Positions 44,463 through 54,479 are shown, numbered from the stretch's first letter. The stretch is DNA of 60,243 nt from Alkalibacterium olivapovliticus (GCF_003003275.1 NZ_PVTO01000015.1:1-60243), one strand, 5' to 3'. Notes: a model not told the origin generated them from the letters alone. Program-made: numbers and translations.

Positions 44463-44468
44463 TATAAT
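44463..44468 (+). promoter_or_regulatory. -10 element of the LysM glucosaminidase gene
   Basis: TATAAT 44 bases upstream of the start codon. The -35 region is poor, which fits an activator-dependent promoter. Confidence 0.5.
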
Positions 44469-44511
44469 ATAGAGACAACAATCGTTAAGTTGAAACGAGA
44501 GGAGAAAAATT

Positions 44512-47500
44512 ATGACAAAACCAACTTTATTGTCTCCTGCACCATCGAAAGGGATTAGAAAATCTTTATTATTTTCATCAAGTCTTCTCGCTGGCGTTAT
44601 TACGTTAGGAACGTTTACTAGTGCAGTCGAAGCTCAAGAGCTAGATATTGATCATGATTTTTTACAAAACCTGTATGAACAGTATACAGCTTTAAACATA
44701 TCAACAGAAGAACAATCCCAGACTTCTGTCGAGAGTTTAGAGAAATCAGACAGTTCAAATGATGAACTCCCGGAAGAAATCGCAGACGAATTAAACTACA
44801 TAAAATCTCAATTACTTAAGATGATCGAATTAGCTGGTGGACAAAACGTGCTGGAACAACTGGATAGTGAAAATATGTCAGTTGAACAGCTGGATACTAT
44901 ATTTAACGCATTGATTGAACAACAGTTAATTAATGAAGACTTAAACAAAACTGTTGAAGTGGTGTCAGTAGATGAAACTGAAGAAGTAGCAGAAGAAGAA
45001 GAAACAGCTGAAACATTAGATAATGTGGAAACTGAAGAAGTAGTAGAAGAACAGGACAATTCAGATACTGATGAAACTGCAGTGGTTGAAGAAGTAATAG
45101 AAGAACTTGAAGAAGAAGTGACAGTGGAAGAGCCAAAAGTAGAAGCACCAAAAGAAACACCTAAAGCTGAAACACCTAAAGCTGAAACACCTAAAGAAAC
45201 ACCAAAAGTGGAAACACCGGTAAAGACTGATGCTAAACCAATAGTTTATGTAGTCAAATCAGGTGACACGCTTGGGAAAATAGCCCAGTTATATAATACA
45301 ACAGCAACTAAACTAGCTAGTTTAAATAATCTTGCGAATGCCAATCGAATATCGGTCGGTCAAGTTCTTGCAATCAATACAGCTGGTGTATCTGAAGCTA
45401 AGACGCCACAACCAACAACACCTGGCAACCTAAATCAAGCTACGACACCCACTGCGTTTATTAACCAGATTGCGGGTTATGCTCAAGAGGTGGCGGCTCA
45501 AAATGGATTATATGCTTCAGTTATGATCGCACAAGCAAGTCTGGAATCAGGATACGGACGCAGCAGTTTGTCTGCACACCCTAATTACAACTTGTTTGGG
45601 ATTAAAGGCAGTTACAACGGGCAAAGTGTTGCAAAACAAACAAAAGAATACTATTCACACACAGGGTGGATCACTATTATAGATCACTTTAAAAAATACC
45701 CTAGTTATGAAGCGTCTTTAAATGACAATGCACGTCTTCTAAGAAGAGGCCTGAGCTGGAATCCTGAATTTTATGCAGGAGCATGGGTAGAAAGAACGAA
45801 TAGTTACCGTGATGCGACAGCATGGTTACAGGGACGATATGCAACTGACCCGACCTATGCAAGCAAATTAAATAATCTGATTCAGTTATATGATTTAACA
45901 CGTTTTGATGTTCCATCCGGAACCGTTACTAAACCAGTACCGAATCCTACGCCAGCACCGGCTCCGACGCCATCCAATCCGACAAATCCTTATAATGAAA
46001 CGACGACTTATAAGGTAGTCAGAGGAGACACATTAAGCAAGATTGCACGTGAATTCAAAACAACTGTACAAGCTTTAAAAGCGGCCAATCATTTATCAAC
46101 TGACTTGATTTTTGTTAATCAGACGCTGACTGTGCCTAAGCTTGCTGTAGCTCAGCCGGCTCCTGAACAGCCGAATGAAGATACAAAACCCGAAACAAAG
46201 CCAGAGACGTCCAAGCCTGAAACAGGAACTCCTGTACCAGTTGATTCTGGTCAAGTGAATAATCACTCGTATACCGTCGTTAGTGGCGATACGCTTACTG
46301 GAATTGCAAGACGATTTAATACAACCGTCAATGCCATTAGACAATCAAACACTCTGTCGTCTGACCGTATTTTCGTAAATCAGAAATTAACAATCACCTC
46401 AGCTGTACCAGTCGAAAAACCAGTTGTTCCACCTGCAGAAAATACAAATACTCAAACCATTACAGTTAAAAGAGGAGACACGCTTTATCAACTGGCGAGA
46501 ACCTACAATACAACTGTAGCGGAATTACGCGCAGTTAATAACCTGACAGCTGACACCATCTATGTCGGTCAGACATTGAGCGTTCAGAAGGCTGCTGATA
46601 CGACGGTAACGCCACCCATCAGTGATAGCACAGGCGAAACACCTAAAGGGACTGCCCAGTACACTGTCAAGTCCGGTGATACACTTTATGGATTGGCGAG
46701 GGAATTTAAAACCACCGTGTCGCATCTTAGAACACTGAACAATCTTAAAACGGATATGATCAGAATAGGAGCGGTCTTAACCGTCCCAGCTGACAAACCA
46801 GCTGCACCAGAAGTCCAGAAGCCTGTATTAGACCAGACTTCAGAAACCTCTGTCTATACAATCAAGAGTGGTGATACGTTAAGCCAGATTGCCCGTGACT
46901 TTAAGACAACTGTGGCTAAACTACGTGCTGATAATAATTTGACTAATGACCGCATCTTCGTGGGTCAAAAACTGATGGTCAGTGGCATTTCCAATAAACC
47001 TCAAAAACCAGTGGAAAGTCAAAAACCTGTCGTGCAAGTAGAGTACGTTGTTAAATCAGGGGATACGTTGACCCAGATCGCCCGTACACATAACACGACA
47101 GTAAATGAACTGATGTCACTAAATAGCTTAAGTGATTCTAATCGTTTATCAGTTGGTCAACGGTTGATCGTGACTAAAGGACAGTTAGCAGAGTCGAAAC
47201 CAGAATCACCTAAACCTGCTCCGACTGCACCCGCGCAACCTAGTGGCGCATCATACACAGTAAAATCAGGCGATACATTAAGCCAGATAGCACGAACGCA
47301 CAATATGACAGTTGCTGAAGTACGAGAATTAAACGATCTGGAGAATGCAGACCGGATAGTTGTCGGTCAGCGCCTAGTATTATCTGCTGAAAAAGCAGAA
47401 ACGCCAAAACCAACTGTACCGACGCCAGCACCTGCCACGCCAGTGAGCGGAAATTATACGGTCAAATCAGGCGATACACTGAGTCAGGTAGCTAGAAGTC

Positions 47501-48171
47501 ATAATATGACATTGGCTCAACTGCTGGAATTGAACAAACTGGAGAACGCGGATCGGATTTCCATTGGTCAGCGCCTGGTCGTTACCACAGAAAAAGCAGA
47601 AGCACCTAAGCCTGTTGCACCAACGCCAGCGCCAGTATTGCCAGTGAGCGGAAATTACACGGTCAAAGCAGGCGATACACTGAGTCAGATAGCTAGAAGT
47701 CATAATATGACAGTGGCACAGCTGCTTGAATTAAACAAACTGGAGAATGCGGATCGGATTTCTATTGGTCAGCGTCTAGTCGTTACCTCAGAAAAAGCAG
47801 AAAGGCCTATACCTGCAGCACCAACTCCTCAGCCTGCACCTGTGAAAACAGATGAGTCAAACTATGTAGTTAAAGCAGGGGACACACTTTCTCAATTAGC
47901 TAAAGATTTTGAAGTGACACTGTCTCAAATCAAGGAATGGAATAATTTGACAAGTGATATCATTTTTGTCAATCAGAGCCTCGTATTTAAGCAGACAACT
48001 GAAACCAAACCCGTTTCAGACAGCAGTCAATCATCACATACTGTTTCAGCTGGAGAGACATTATCTCATGTAGCCAGACTGTATAACCTGACTGTAAAAG
48101 AATTAAAAGAATTAAATTATCTGACAAGTGATCTAATCTTTGTTAATCAGAGTTTAGTAGTCACGAGGTAA
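44512..48171 (+). CDS. Secreted GH73 N-acetylglucosaminidase with 12 LysM modules
   Basis: A 1219-residue wall hydrolase. Signal peptide to about residue 42 (SSLLAGVITLGTFTSAVEA), acidic region (about 43-240), LysM 1 (about 243-290, IVYVVKSGDTLGKIAQLY), then the GH73 domain (about 310-465) with catalytic Glu in ASVMIAQASLESGYGRSS and the NYNLFGIKG and YPSYEASLNDNARLL segments. Eleven further LysM modules follow to the C-terminus, joined by Pro/Ala/Thr/Lys linkers. Modules 8-10 are nearly identical, suggesting recent duplication. It resembles enterococcal AtlA and lactococcal AcmA, which have six and three LysM modules. It should cleave glycan between GlcNAc and MurNAc for cell separation. AGAGGAG precedes the ATG. 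A WalR-type box lies upstream and a GlcNAc transporter downstream. Confidence 0.95.
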   Translation: MTKPTLLSPAPSKGIRKSLLFSSSLLAGVITLGTFTSAVEAQELDIDHDFLQNLYEQYTALNISTEEQSQTSVESLEKSDSSNDELPEEIADELNYIKSQLLKMIELAGGQNVLEQLDSENMSVEQLDTIFNALIEQQLINEDLNKTVEVVSVDETEEVAEEEETAETLDNVETEEVVEEQDNSDTDETAVVEEVIEELEEEVTVEEPKVEAPKETPKAETPKAETPKETPKVETPVKTDAKPIVYVVKSGDTLGKIAQLYNTTATKLASLNNLANANRISVGQVLAINTAGVSEAKTPQPTTPGNLNQATTPTAFINQIAGYAQEVAAQNGLYASVMIAQASLESGYGRSSLSAHPNYNLFGIKGSYNGQSVAKQTKEYYSHTGWITIIDHFKKYPSYEASLNDNARLLRRGLSWNPEFYAGAWVERTNSYRDATAWLQGRYATDPTYASKLNNLIQLYDLTRFDVPSGTVTKPVPNPTPAPAPTPSNPTNPYNETTTYKVVRGDTLSKIAREFKTTVQALKAANHLSTDLIFVNQTLTVPKLAVAQPAPEQPNEDTKPETKPETSKPETGTPVPVDSGQVNNHSYTVVSGDTLTGIARRFNTTVNAIRQSNTLSSDRIFVNQKLTITSAVPVEKPVVPPAENTNTQTITVKRGDTLYQLARTYNTTVAELRAVNNLTADTIYVGQTLSVQKAADTTVTPPISDSTGETPKGTAQYTVKSGDTLYGLAREFKTTVSHLRTLNNLKTDMIRIGAVLTVPADKPAAPEVQKPVLDQTSETSVYTIKSGDTLSQIARDFKTTVAKLRADNNLTNDRIFVGQKLMVSGISNKPQKPVESQKPVVQVEYVVKSGDTLTQIARTHNTTVNELMSLNSLSDSNRLSVGQRLIVTKGQLAESKPESPKPAPTAPAQPSGASYTVKSGDTLSQIARTHNMTVAEVRELNDLENADRIVVGQRLVLSAEKAETPKPTVPTPAPATPVSGNYTVKSGDTLSQVARSHNMTLAQLLELNKLENADRISIGQRLVVTTEKAEAPKPVAPTPAPVLPVSGNYTVKAGDTLSQIARSHNMTVAQLLELNKLENADRISIGQRLVVTSEKAERPIPAAPTPQPAPVKTDESNYVVKAGDTLSQLAKDFEVTLSQIKEWNNLTSDIIFVNQSLVFKQTTETKPVSDSSQSSHTVSAGETLSHVARLYNLTVKELKELNYLTSDLIFVNQSLVVTR
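47245..47795 (+). repeat. Recently duplicated LysM modules 8-10
   Basis: Three in-frame units of about 190 bases encode near-identical LysM modules (YTVKSGDTLSQ then ELNKLENADRISIGQRLVVT). Units 9 and 10 share long identical stretches including the linker start CCAGTGAGCGGAAATTA. Copy number may vary by recombination. Confidence 0.75.
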
Positions 48172-48185
48172 TCATTCGTACTATA

Positions 48186-48259
48186 CCTTTCTGTACTTTT
48201 TCAGACAAAAGCTTCGATATACTCGGGCCGTGACTGAAGAAGCACAGAGAGGTTTTTTT
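48186..48259 (+). terminator. Large split-stem terminator of the glucosaminidase gene
   Basis: CCTTTCTGT (48186-48194) pairs with 48244-48252 and CTTTTTCAG (48196-48204) with 48234-48242, one mismatch between them. The loop is 29 bases, and seven T follow. Confidence 0.8.
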
Positions 48260-48292
48260 GGTTAATACGGTTATAAATAATCGAAATAGGTA

Positions 48293-48321
48293 TAGACATA
48301 AGAAAGCGTTTTACCTATAAT
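48293..48321 (+). promoter_or_regulatory. Promoter of the nagE-like gene
   Basis: TAGACA (48293-48298), exact 17-base spacer, TATAAT (48316-48321). A cre-like sequence fills most of the spacer. Confidence 0.72.
48301..48314 (+). promoter_or_regulatory. cre-like CcpA operator inside the nagE promoter
   Basis: AGAAAGCGTTTTAC contains the strong core GAAAGCGTTTT and matches TGWAANCGNTNWCA except at the first base and the last two. Its place between -35 and -10 predicts repression by CcpA. Confidence 0.6.
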
Positions 48322-48407
48322 GAAGGAGACATATTCTTTATGTAACAGTGGGTAGAAATTATTATAAAGATAAAGAATGTGATCCGATGAAAAAAGGAGA
48401 GGAACAA

Positions 48408-49898
48408 ATGAAATATTTACAACGTCTTGGTCGTTCGTTAATGCTGCCAGTGGCCGTATTGCCGGCAGCAGCTATACTGATGGGTATCGGGTACTGGATT
48501 GATCCAAGTGGATGGGGCGGCGAAAGTCAGCTGGCCGCATTCCTGATTGGCGCAGGGTCTTCCCTGATAGATAATATGGGAATATTATTCGCTATCGGTG
48601 TTGCTTTGGGGATGTCAAAAGATAAACATGGTGCAGCCGCACTAAGTGGGTTAGTGGGCTGGCTTGTGACAACGTCCATGTTGGAACCAGGAACAGTGTC
48701 GATGTTACAGAATATTCCCGTAGAAGAGGTTGATATTGCATTTGAAAGTATTGAAACAGCATTTACTGGGATCCTAGTGGGACTTATTGGAGCAGCTGTC
48801 TACAATAAGTTCAGCGGCACAAAACTTCCTCAGGCACTAGCATTCTTTGGAGGGCGACGGTTACCTCCAATCATTACTTCAGTCGTTTCTCTGGTCGTCG
48901 TTGGAGCCTTCCTGCTCATATGGCCACCAGTGTTTGGAGCGTTAGTTGCTTTTGGGACTTTCATGAGTGAATTGGGTTCTGTCGGAGCAGGTCTCTATGG
49001 TTTCTTCAACCGCTTGCTCATTCCAACCGGTTTACACCACGCGCTTAATTCAGTCTTCTGGTTTGACCTGATTGGAATAAATGATATCGGAAACTTCTGG
49101 GCAGGAACGGGAGAACTCGGAGTCACTGGTATGTATCAGGGTGGATTCTTCCCAGTTATGATGTTTGGTCTTCCGGCTGGCGGATTGGCTATCTACCATA
49201 TGGCAGATAGTGATCAGAAAAAACGAGTCGGTTCATTGATGCTGGCCGCTGGGTTTGCGTCATTCTTTACAGGCGTAACTGAGCCGCTGGAATTTTCATT
49301 CATGTTTGTAGCACCGGCATTATATGTGCTGCACGCTTTGTTTACTGGCTTATCCTTATTTATCGCTGCCTTCTTCGGGTGGACAGCAGGATTTGGATTC
49401 AGTGCCGGATTTGTTGATGGTCTTTTGAGTTTCAACCTTCCATTAGCAAATCAGCCGTATATGCTTATCCTTCAGGGACTGGCCTTTGCAGTTATATACT
49501 ACTTCGGTTTCAGATTTGCCATCAGCAAATTCAATTTGAGTACACCGGGTCGTGGGAAAGAAGCTAATTTGGATGATGGGTCATTTGCAGGCGATACACC
49601 TGCACCGGCGGCTCCAACTGCTTCTTCAGCAAACACTGCGGATGTATCCAACGAAAGCGAATATCAGAAAAAGGCCCGTATCATTCTAGATGGGCTGGGT
49701 GGACACGAAAATATCACAAGCTTGGATTACTGTGCAACTCGCCTGCGTCTGGAAATAGTCGATATGGACAAAGTTAACGAGGGACGCATTAAAGAAGCCA
49801 ATGTTCCAGGCCTAAGAAAAGCAGGTAAGAATAATCTTCAGGTGGTTGTGGGAACAGAAGTTGAATTTGTGGCAAACGAAATAGAAAAACTAAAATAA
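48408..49898 (+). CDS. nagE: PTS transporter subunit EIICB, N-acetylglucosamine type
   Basis: About 496 residues. The EIIC domain (residues 1-385) has about ten membrane helices and the GlcNAc-type signature FFNRLLIPTGLHHALNSVFWFDL and GNFWAG, with GVTEPLEFSFMFVAP around the sugar site. After an Ala/Pro/Thr linker, the EIIB domain carries the phosphorylated Cys in ITSLDYCATRLRLEIVD. No EIIA domain is present; EIIA must come from another gene. It takes up and phosphorylates sugar, with GlcNAc the best guess from the NagE-like sequence and from the glucosaminidase gene just upstream. Glucose or glucosamine specificity is not excluded. ATG 48408 follows AAAAGGAGAGG. Confidence 0.9.
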   Translation: MKYLQRLGRSLMLPVAVLPAAAILMGIGYWIDPSGWGGESQLAAFLIGAGSSLIDNMGILFAIGVALGMSKDKHGAAALSGLVGWLVTTSMLEPGTVSMLQNIPVEEVDIAFESIETAFTGILVGLIGAAVYNKFSGTKLPQALAFFGGRRLPPIITSVVSLVVVGAFLLIWPPVFGALVAFGTFMSELGSVGAGLYGFFNRLLIPTGLHHALNSVFWFDLIGINDIGNFWAGTGELGVTGMYQGGFFPVMMFGLPAGGLAIYHMADSDQKKRVGSLMLAAGFASFFTGVTEPLEFSFMFVAPALYVLHALFTGLSLFIAAFFGWTAGFGFSAGFVDGLLSFNLPLANQPYMLILQGLAFAVIYYFGFRFAISKFNLSTPGRGKEANLDDGSFAGDTPAPAAPTASSANTADVSNESEYQKKARIILDGLGGHENITSLDYCATRLRLEIVDMDKVNEGRIKEANVPGLRKAGKNNLQVVVGTEVEFVANEIEKLK

Positions 49899-49900
49899 GA

Positions 49901-49929
49901 TTGCGGGTTTCATCCGGCTTTGGTAGAAT
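49901..49929 (+). promoter_or_regulatory. Promoter of the leuS leader
   Basis: TTGCGG (49901-49906), 17-base spacer, TAGAAT (49924-49929), directly before the T-box leader. No clear terminator separates it from nagE. Confidence 0.55.
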
Positions 49930-49935
49930 AGGTTA

Positions 49936-50182
49936 AAGATAAATAAAGACTGAACAGGATCAGTAAGCGCGTCTTTCCTTCTAGAGAGTGTATGGATGGT
50001 GAAAATACACAGGAAACCTGCTGAACTCGCCTGGAAGTTGCTTTAGGGAATCAAGTACTTAAAGCCGTTATCCGCGTTAAGGATTTGAGGCCGTATCTTT
50101 TAAGTATACGGTAAATATAGGTGGTACCGCGATCATACACGCCCTATAAGTAGCAGCTTTGCTGTTATTTATAGGGCTTTTT
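49936..50182 (+). promoter_or_regulatory. T-box riboswitch of leuS with CUC (Leu) specifier
   Basis: The leader shows the AGTAAGC stem I element (near 49961), a specifier loop with GAACTCGCC (CTC, Leu), and the diagnostic T-box AGGTGGTACCGCG at 50119-50131. The terminator pairs 50141-50149 with 50169-50177, followed by TTTTT. Uncharged tRNA-Leu should pair at the specifier and at TGGT, stabilise the antiterminator and allow leuS transcription. This accounts for the gene-free stretch 49899-50203. Confidence 0.93.
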
Positions 50183-50203
50183 AAATACAAAGGAGAGAAC
50201 AAA

Positions 50204-52621
50204 ATGTCTTTTAATCACCGTACGATAGAGAAGAAATGGCAGGATTTCTGGGATAAAGATCAAACATTCAAGACAACAGAAGATGAAAGTAAAAAGTATT
50301 TTTACGCACTCGATATGTTCCCATACCCGTCAGGACAAGGTCTGCACGTTGGTCACCCTGAAGGGTACACTGCGACAGATATCGTCTCACGCATGAAGCG
50401 TGCACAGGGATTTAATGTCCTTCATCCAATGGGCTGGGATGCTTTCGGACTGCCAGCTGAACAGTATGCTCTAGACACAGGAAATGATCCGGCAGAATTT
50501 ACTGAGAAAAACATTCAAACATTTAAACGTCAAATCAAATCACTTGGCTTCAGTTATGACTGGGAACGGGAACTTAACACAACAGATCCTGACTATTATA
50601 AATGGACGCAGTGGATCTTCACTAAATTAGTCGAACACGATCTCGCGTATGAGGCAGAAGTACCTGTCAACTGGTGCCCTGCTTTAGGGACTGTCCTTGC
50701 AAATGAAGAAGTTATCGACGGCAAGTCAGAACGTGGGGGATATCCAGTTTACCGTAAACCTATGCGCCAGTGGATGCTGAAAATCACAGCTTATGCTGAC
50801 CGCCTGCTGGATGATCTGGAAGAAGTTGATTGGCCAGAGCATATTAAAGACATGCAGAGAAACTGGATCGGTAAATCTGAAGGAGCAGAAATTAGGTTCG
50901 ATGTAAAAGGAACAGATTATTCATTTGACGTCTTTACAACCCGTGCTGATACACTCTTTGGCGCAACGTATGCTGTACTGGCACCTGAGTCTGAACTGGT
51001 CGACAGTATTGTAACGCCTGAGCAGAAAGAAGCTGTTGAAGCTTACCGTAATGAAGCCAACAAGAAATCAGATCTCGAGCGGACGGATTTAAATAAAAAT
51101 AAAACAGGCGTATTTACAGGAGCTTATGCAGTTAATCCTGTGACGAATGAAGACATGCCAATCTGGATTGCTGATTATGTACTGGCATCATACGGGACAG
51201 GATCGATCATGGCAGTTCCAGCTCATGACGATCGTGATTTTGAGTTCGCTCAAAAGTATAATTTGCTTATTCGTCCGGTTATTGAAGGTGGAGACGTTGA
51301 AAAAGAAGCGTATACAGGAGACGGCGTTCACATCAATTCCGATTTTATCAATGGACTTGATCAGAAGGAAGCGACTGATAAAATTATCGGCTACCTTGAA
51401 GAAAAAGAAATCGGTCAGACAAAAACGACATACCGTTTGAGAGACTGGCTGTTTGCCCGTCAGCGCTATTGGGGTGAACCGATTCCTGTCATTCACTGGG
51501 AAGACGGGACAACGAGCACAATTCCTGAAGAAGAGTTGCCTGTATCTCTACCGAAAACGACAGAAATCAAACCATCAGGAACTGGTGAATCGCCACTGGC
51601 TGTTATAGAAGAATGGGTAAATGTAGTCGATGAGAAGACAGGAATGAAAGGCAAACGGGATACAAATACGATGCCGCAATGGGCTGGAAGCTCATGGTAC
51701 TTCCTTAGATTTATCGATCCGCATAATACAACACAGCTGGCAGATCCGAAAAAACTAGAACAATGGCTACCGGTCGACCTGTATATCGGAGGAGCAGAAC
51801 ATGCGGTTCTTCACTTGCTCTATGCCCGTTTCTGGCATAAATTCCTGTATGATCTGAAATTGGTTCCGACCAAAGAACCATTCCAGAAATTATTTAATCA
51901 GGGTATGATATTGGGAGAAAACAATGAAAAAATGTCTAAATCAAAAGGCAATGTTGTAAACCCGGATGTAGTCGTTGAAAAATTTGGAGCAGACACATTG
52001 CGTGTGTATGAAATGTTTATGGGACCACTTGATGCAGCAATTGCCTGGAGTGAAGATGGACTGGAAGGCTCGCGTAAATTCCTTGACCGAGTATGGCGCC
52101 TGTTTGTAGATGAAGAAGATAAGGTCAGAGACCGTATAACCACCTATAATAATCAGTCACTTGAGGTTGTCTATCATCAGACAGTTAAGAAAGTAACGGA
52201 AGATTTTGAAAATCTGCAGTTCAATACTGGTATTTCTCAGCTAATGGTCTTTGTCAATGCTGCATATAAAGCAGAAGGACTGCCGTTGGATTACGTAAAA
52301 GGGTTCTTGCAGATGCTTGCACCTGTAGCGCCTCACGTATCTGAAGAGTTGTGGGCTAAGATTACAAAAGGTGAGAACAGTATTGCCTATGAGAAGTGGC
52401 CAACCTACGATGAAGCAAAACTGGTGACAGATGAAGTGGAAGTCGTGTTCCAGGTTAATGGTAAACTGCGTGCAAGGGCAATAGCATCTAAATCGATTTC
52501 AAAAGAGGCTTTGGAAGAAATGGCGTTAACACATGAGAAAATGCAGGAACATCTGGAAGGGAAAACGGTTCGGAAAGTCATCGTTGTTCCAGGGAAACTG
52601 GTTAATGTCGTAGCGAATTAA
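50204..52621 (+). CDS. leuS: Leucyl-tRNA synthetase
   Basis: A class I synthetase of 805 residues. HIGH motif as HVGH in [25 protein letters not shown] motif as [15 protein letters not shown]. The CP1 editing domain (about 220-420) has [18 protein letters not shown] and [20 protein letters not shown], which remove mischarged amino acids. [11 protein letters not shown] and the C-terminal [10 protein letters not shown] are also typical. ATG 50204 has AAAGGAGAG upstream. It is controlled by the T-box directly upstream and ended by its own terminator. Confidence 0.98.
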   Translation: MSFNHRTIEKKWQDFWDKDQTFKTTEDESKKYFYALDMFPYPSGQGLHVGHPEGYTATDIVSRMKRAQGFNVLHPMGWDAFGLPAEQYALDTGNDPAEFTEKNIQTFKRQIKSLGFSYDWERELNTTDPDYYKWTQWIFTKLVEHDLAYEAEVPVNWCPALGTVLANEEVIDGKSERGGYPVYRKPMRQWMLKITAYADRLLDDLEEVDWPEHIKDMQRNWIGKSEGAEIRFDVKGTDYSFDVFTTRADTLFGATYAVLAPESELVDSIVTPEQKEAVEAYRNEANKKSDLERTDLNKNKTGVFTGAYAVNPVTNEDMPIWIADYVLASYGTGSIMAVPAHDDRDFEFAQKYNLLIRPVIEGGDVEKEAYTGDGVHINSDFINGLDQKEATDKIIGYLEEKEIGQTKTTYRLRDWLFARQRYWGEPIPVIHWEDGTTSTIPEEELPVSLPKTTEIKPSGTGESPLAVIEEWVNVVDEKTGMKGKRDTNTMPQWAGSSWYFLRFIDPHNTTQLADPKKLEQWLPVDLYIGGAEHAVLHLLYARFWHKFLYDLKLVPTKEPFQKLFNQGMILGENNEKMSKSKGNVVNPDVVVEKFGADTLRVYEMFMGPLDAAIAWSEDGLEGSRKFLDRVWRLFVDEEDKVRDRITTYNNQSLEVVYHQTVKKVTEDFENLQFNTGISQLMVFVNAAYKAEGLPLDYVKGFLQMLAPVAPHVSEELWAKITKGENSIAYEKWPTYDEAKLVTDEVEVVFQVNGKLRARAIASKSISKEALEEMALTHEKMQEHLEGKTVRKVIVVPGKLVNVVAN

Positions 52622-52638
52622 GACTAAGAGTAGGAGTA

Positions 52639-52661
52639 GGGGAGGCACTGCCTTCCCTTTT
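52639..52661 (+). terminator. Terminator of leuS
   Basis: GGGGAGG (52639-52645) pairs with CCTTCCC (52651-52657), one G-T pair, 5-base loop, followed by TTTTCTG. Confidence 0.7.
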
Positions 52662-52690
52662 CTGCTTTACACTAAAAGTGAGGAAAACAT

Positions 52691-54451
52691 ATGCAGAAGA
52701 TACCCGAAACAAAACCGCCTACGAAGCAGGATTTGAAAAAGTTTATGCAGTTAGTATGGTCGACTAAAATATCCAAAGGGCTGATAGCCATTGGACTGGC
52801 CGGAAGTCTGTTGACGACTTTGACCCAATTGATGATTCCACTGGCAACACAACAGTTTATTGATGGCATCGAATTTGATCAGTTTGCGCCTTGGATGGTC
52901 GCGCTGATTATTGGGATATTTATTTTCCAGGTTATATTTAATGGATTTTCAAACTATGTTCTGCATAAGATAGGCCAGCGAGTAGTTGCCGGACTCAGAA
53001 CATTTTTATGGAATAAAGTAATCAAACTTCCTGTTTCGTTTTTTGATCAGCATGCTTCAGGTGAAGTAGTCAGTCGAATTACAAATGATACCACAATCGT
53101 TCAGAATCTTATTTCATCATTTTTCCCTCAGTTTATTAATGGGATCTTGTCTCTCACTGGAATATTTATCATTCTTGTGTTGATGGACTGGCAGATGACG
53201 ATTGTCATGCTGACGGCAGTTCCCTTAGCCTTGATCATGACGCGTCCTCTAGGTAAAAAGATCGCTAAAGTATCCAGAGAAATGCAGGACGAAACAGCCT
53301 TATTCTCAGGTAAAATCCAACAGACGATTGCTGAGATCAGACTGATGAAATCATCAACTGCCGAACAATATGAGCAGGATAAAGGGCAGGAGGACATAAC
53401 GAAACTTTATCAGATCGGGTTAAAAGAAGGAAAATATATGGCGATTATCAGTCCTCTGATCTATACACTAATGATGGGAGTCATGGTATTTGTAATTGGG
53501 TATGGGGGTGTGAGAGTTGCTCAGGGCATAATGACGACTGGACAGCTCGTTGCTTTTCTATTATACCTGTTCCAGATTATTTTCCCGGTTATCACTTTCA
53601 TGAACTTTTTCATGCAGATGCAGAAAGCAGCTGGAGCAACAGAACGGATTTCCGGAATACTGGATGAGCAAGAAGAAGCCAGACAACAGGGGAAAGAGAA
53701 GAATATTGCTGATTTACCCATAATTTTTGATCAGGTGAGTTTTGCGTATGAAGCAGAAAAAGAAGTACTTCAGTCGATATCGTTTGAAACGCGTCCTGGA
53801 GAAAAAATAGCCTTTGCCGGACCAAGTGGTGGCGGTAAATCCACTATTTTCGCCTTGCTGGAACGCTTCTATACACCAGATAGTGGTGAAATACGTGTAG
53901 GTGATGACCCAATTGAACAAATCGCCTTAAACTCATGGCGCAGTCAAATAGGATATGTTTCTCAGGAAAATGCTATGATGTCTGGAACTATTCGGTCAAA
54001 TGTCAGTTACGGCTTACCGGATGCAGAATCCGTGTCAGATGAGAGACTGTGGGAAGTGCTTGAAATGGCTTATGCGAAAGAGTTTGTCAAACAATTTCCC
54101 GGACAGCTGGATGAGCCTATCGGAGAACGAGGCTTGAAACTGTCTGGAGGACAGAGACAGCGAATCAATATTGCTAGAGCATTTTTAAGAGATCCAAAAG
54201 TATTGATGATGGATGAGGCAACCGCCAGTCTCGACAGTCAATCTGAGGAAAAAGTGTCTGATGCACTGAAGAAACTCATGGATGGACGCACGACATTCGT
54301 CATTGCCCACCGCTTAAGTACAATCGTTGATGCGGATAAAATTCTCTTTATTGAAAACGGGCAGCTGACAGGTGTCGGAAAACACGACGAACTATTAAAG
54401 ACACACCCCTTGTACCGATCGTTTGCCCACCAGCAGTTAAAGAATGAATGA
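52691..54451 (+). CDS. ABC exporter, fused membrane and ATP-binding domains (multidrug/lipid type)
   Basis: A 586-residue half-transporter that should work as a homodimer or heterodimer. Six membrane helices lie in residues 35-310. The ATP-binding domain has Walker A AFAGPSGGGKSTIFALLERF, signature LKLSGGQRQRINIARAFLRD and Walker B VLMMDEATASLDSQSE, then the His switch in FVIAHRLSTI. The sequence is like BmrA/LmrA-type exporters; substrates cannot be read from sequence. It is a single gene, without a partner half-transporter next to it, which favours a homodimer. GTGAGGAAAACAT precedes the start, a weak ribosome site. Confidence 0.93.
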   Translation: MQKIPETKPPTKQDLKKFMQLVWSTKISKGLIAIGLAGSLLTTLTQLMIPLATQQFIDGIEFDQFAPWMVALIIGIFIFQVIFNGFSNYVLHKIGQRVVAGLRTFLWNKVIKLPVSFFDQHASGEVVSRITNDTTIVQNLISSFFPQFINGILSLTGIFIILVLMDWQMTIVMLTAVPLALIMTRPLGKKIAKVSREMQDETALFSGKIQQTIAEIRLMKSSTAEQYEQDKGQEDITKLYQIGLKEGKYMAIISPLIYTLMMGVMVFVIGYGGVRVAQGIMTTGQLVAFLLYLFQIIFPVITFMNFFMQMQKAAGATERISGILDEQEEARQQGKEKNIADLPIIFDQVSFAYEAEKEVLQSISFETRPGEKIAFAGPSGGGKSTIFALLERFYTPDSGEIRVGDDPIEQIALNSWRSQIGYVSQENAMMSGTIRSNVSYGLPDAESVSDERLWEVLEMAYAKEFVKQFPGQLDEPIGERGLKLSGGQRQRINIARAFLRDPKVLMMDEATASLDSQSEEKVSDALKKLMDGRTTFVIAHRLSTIVDADKILFIENGQLTGVGKHDELLKTHPLYRSFAHQQLKNE

Positions 54452-54479
54452 TGTGACATTTTGACGAAGAACAGGAGAA

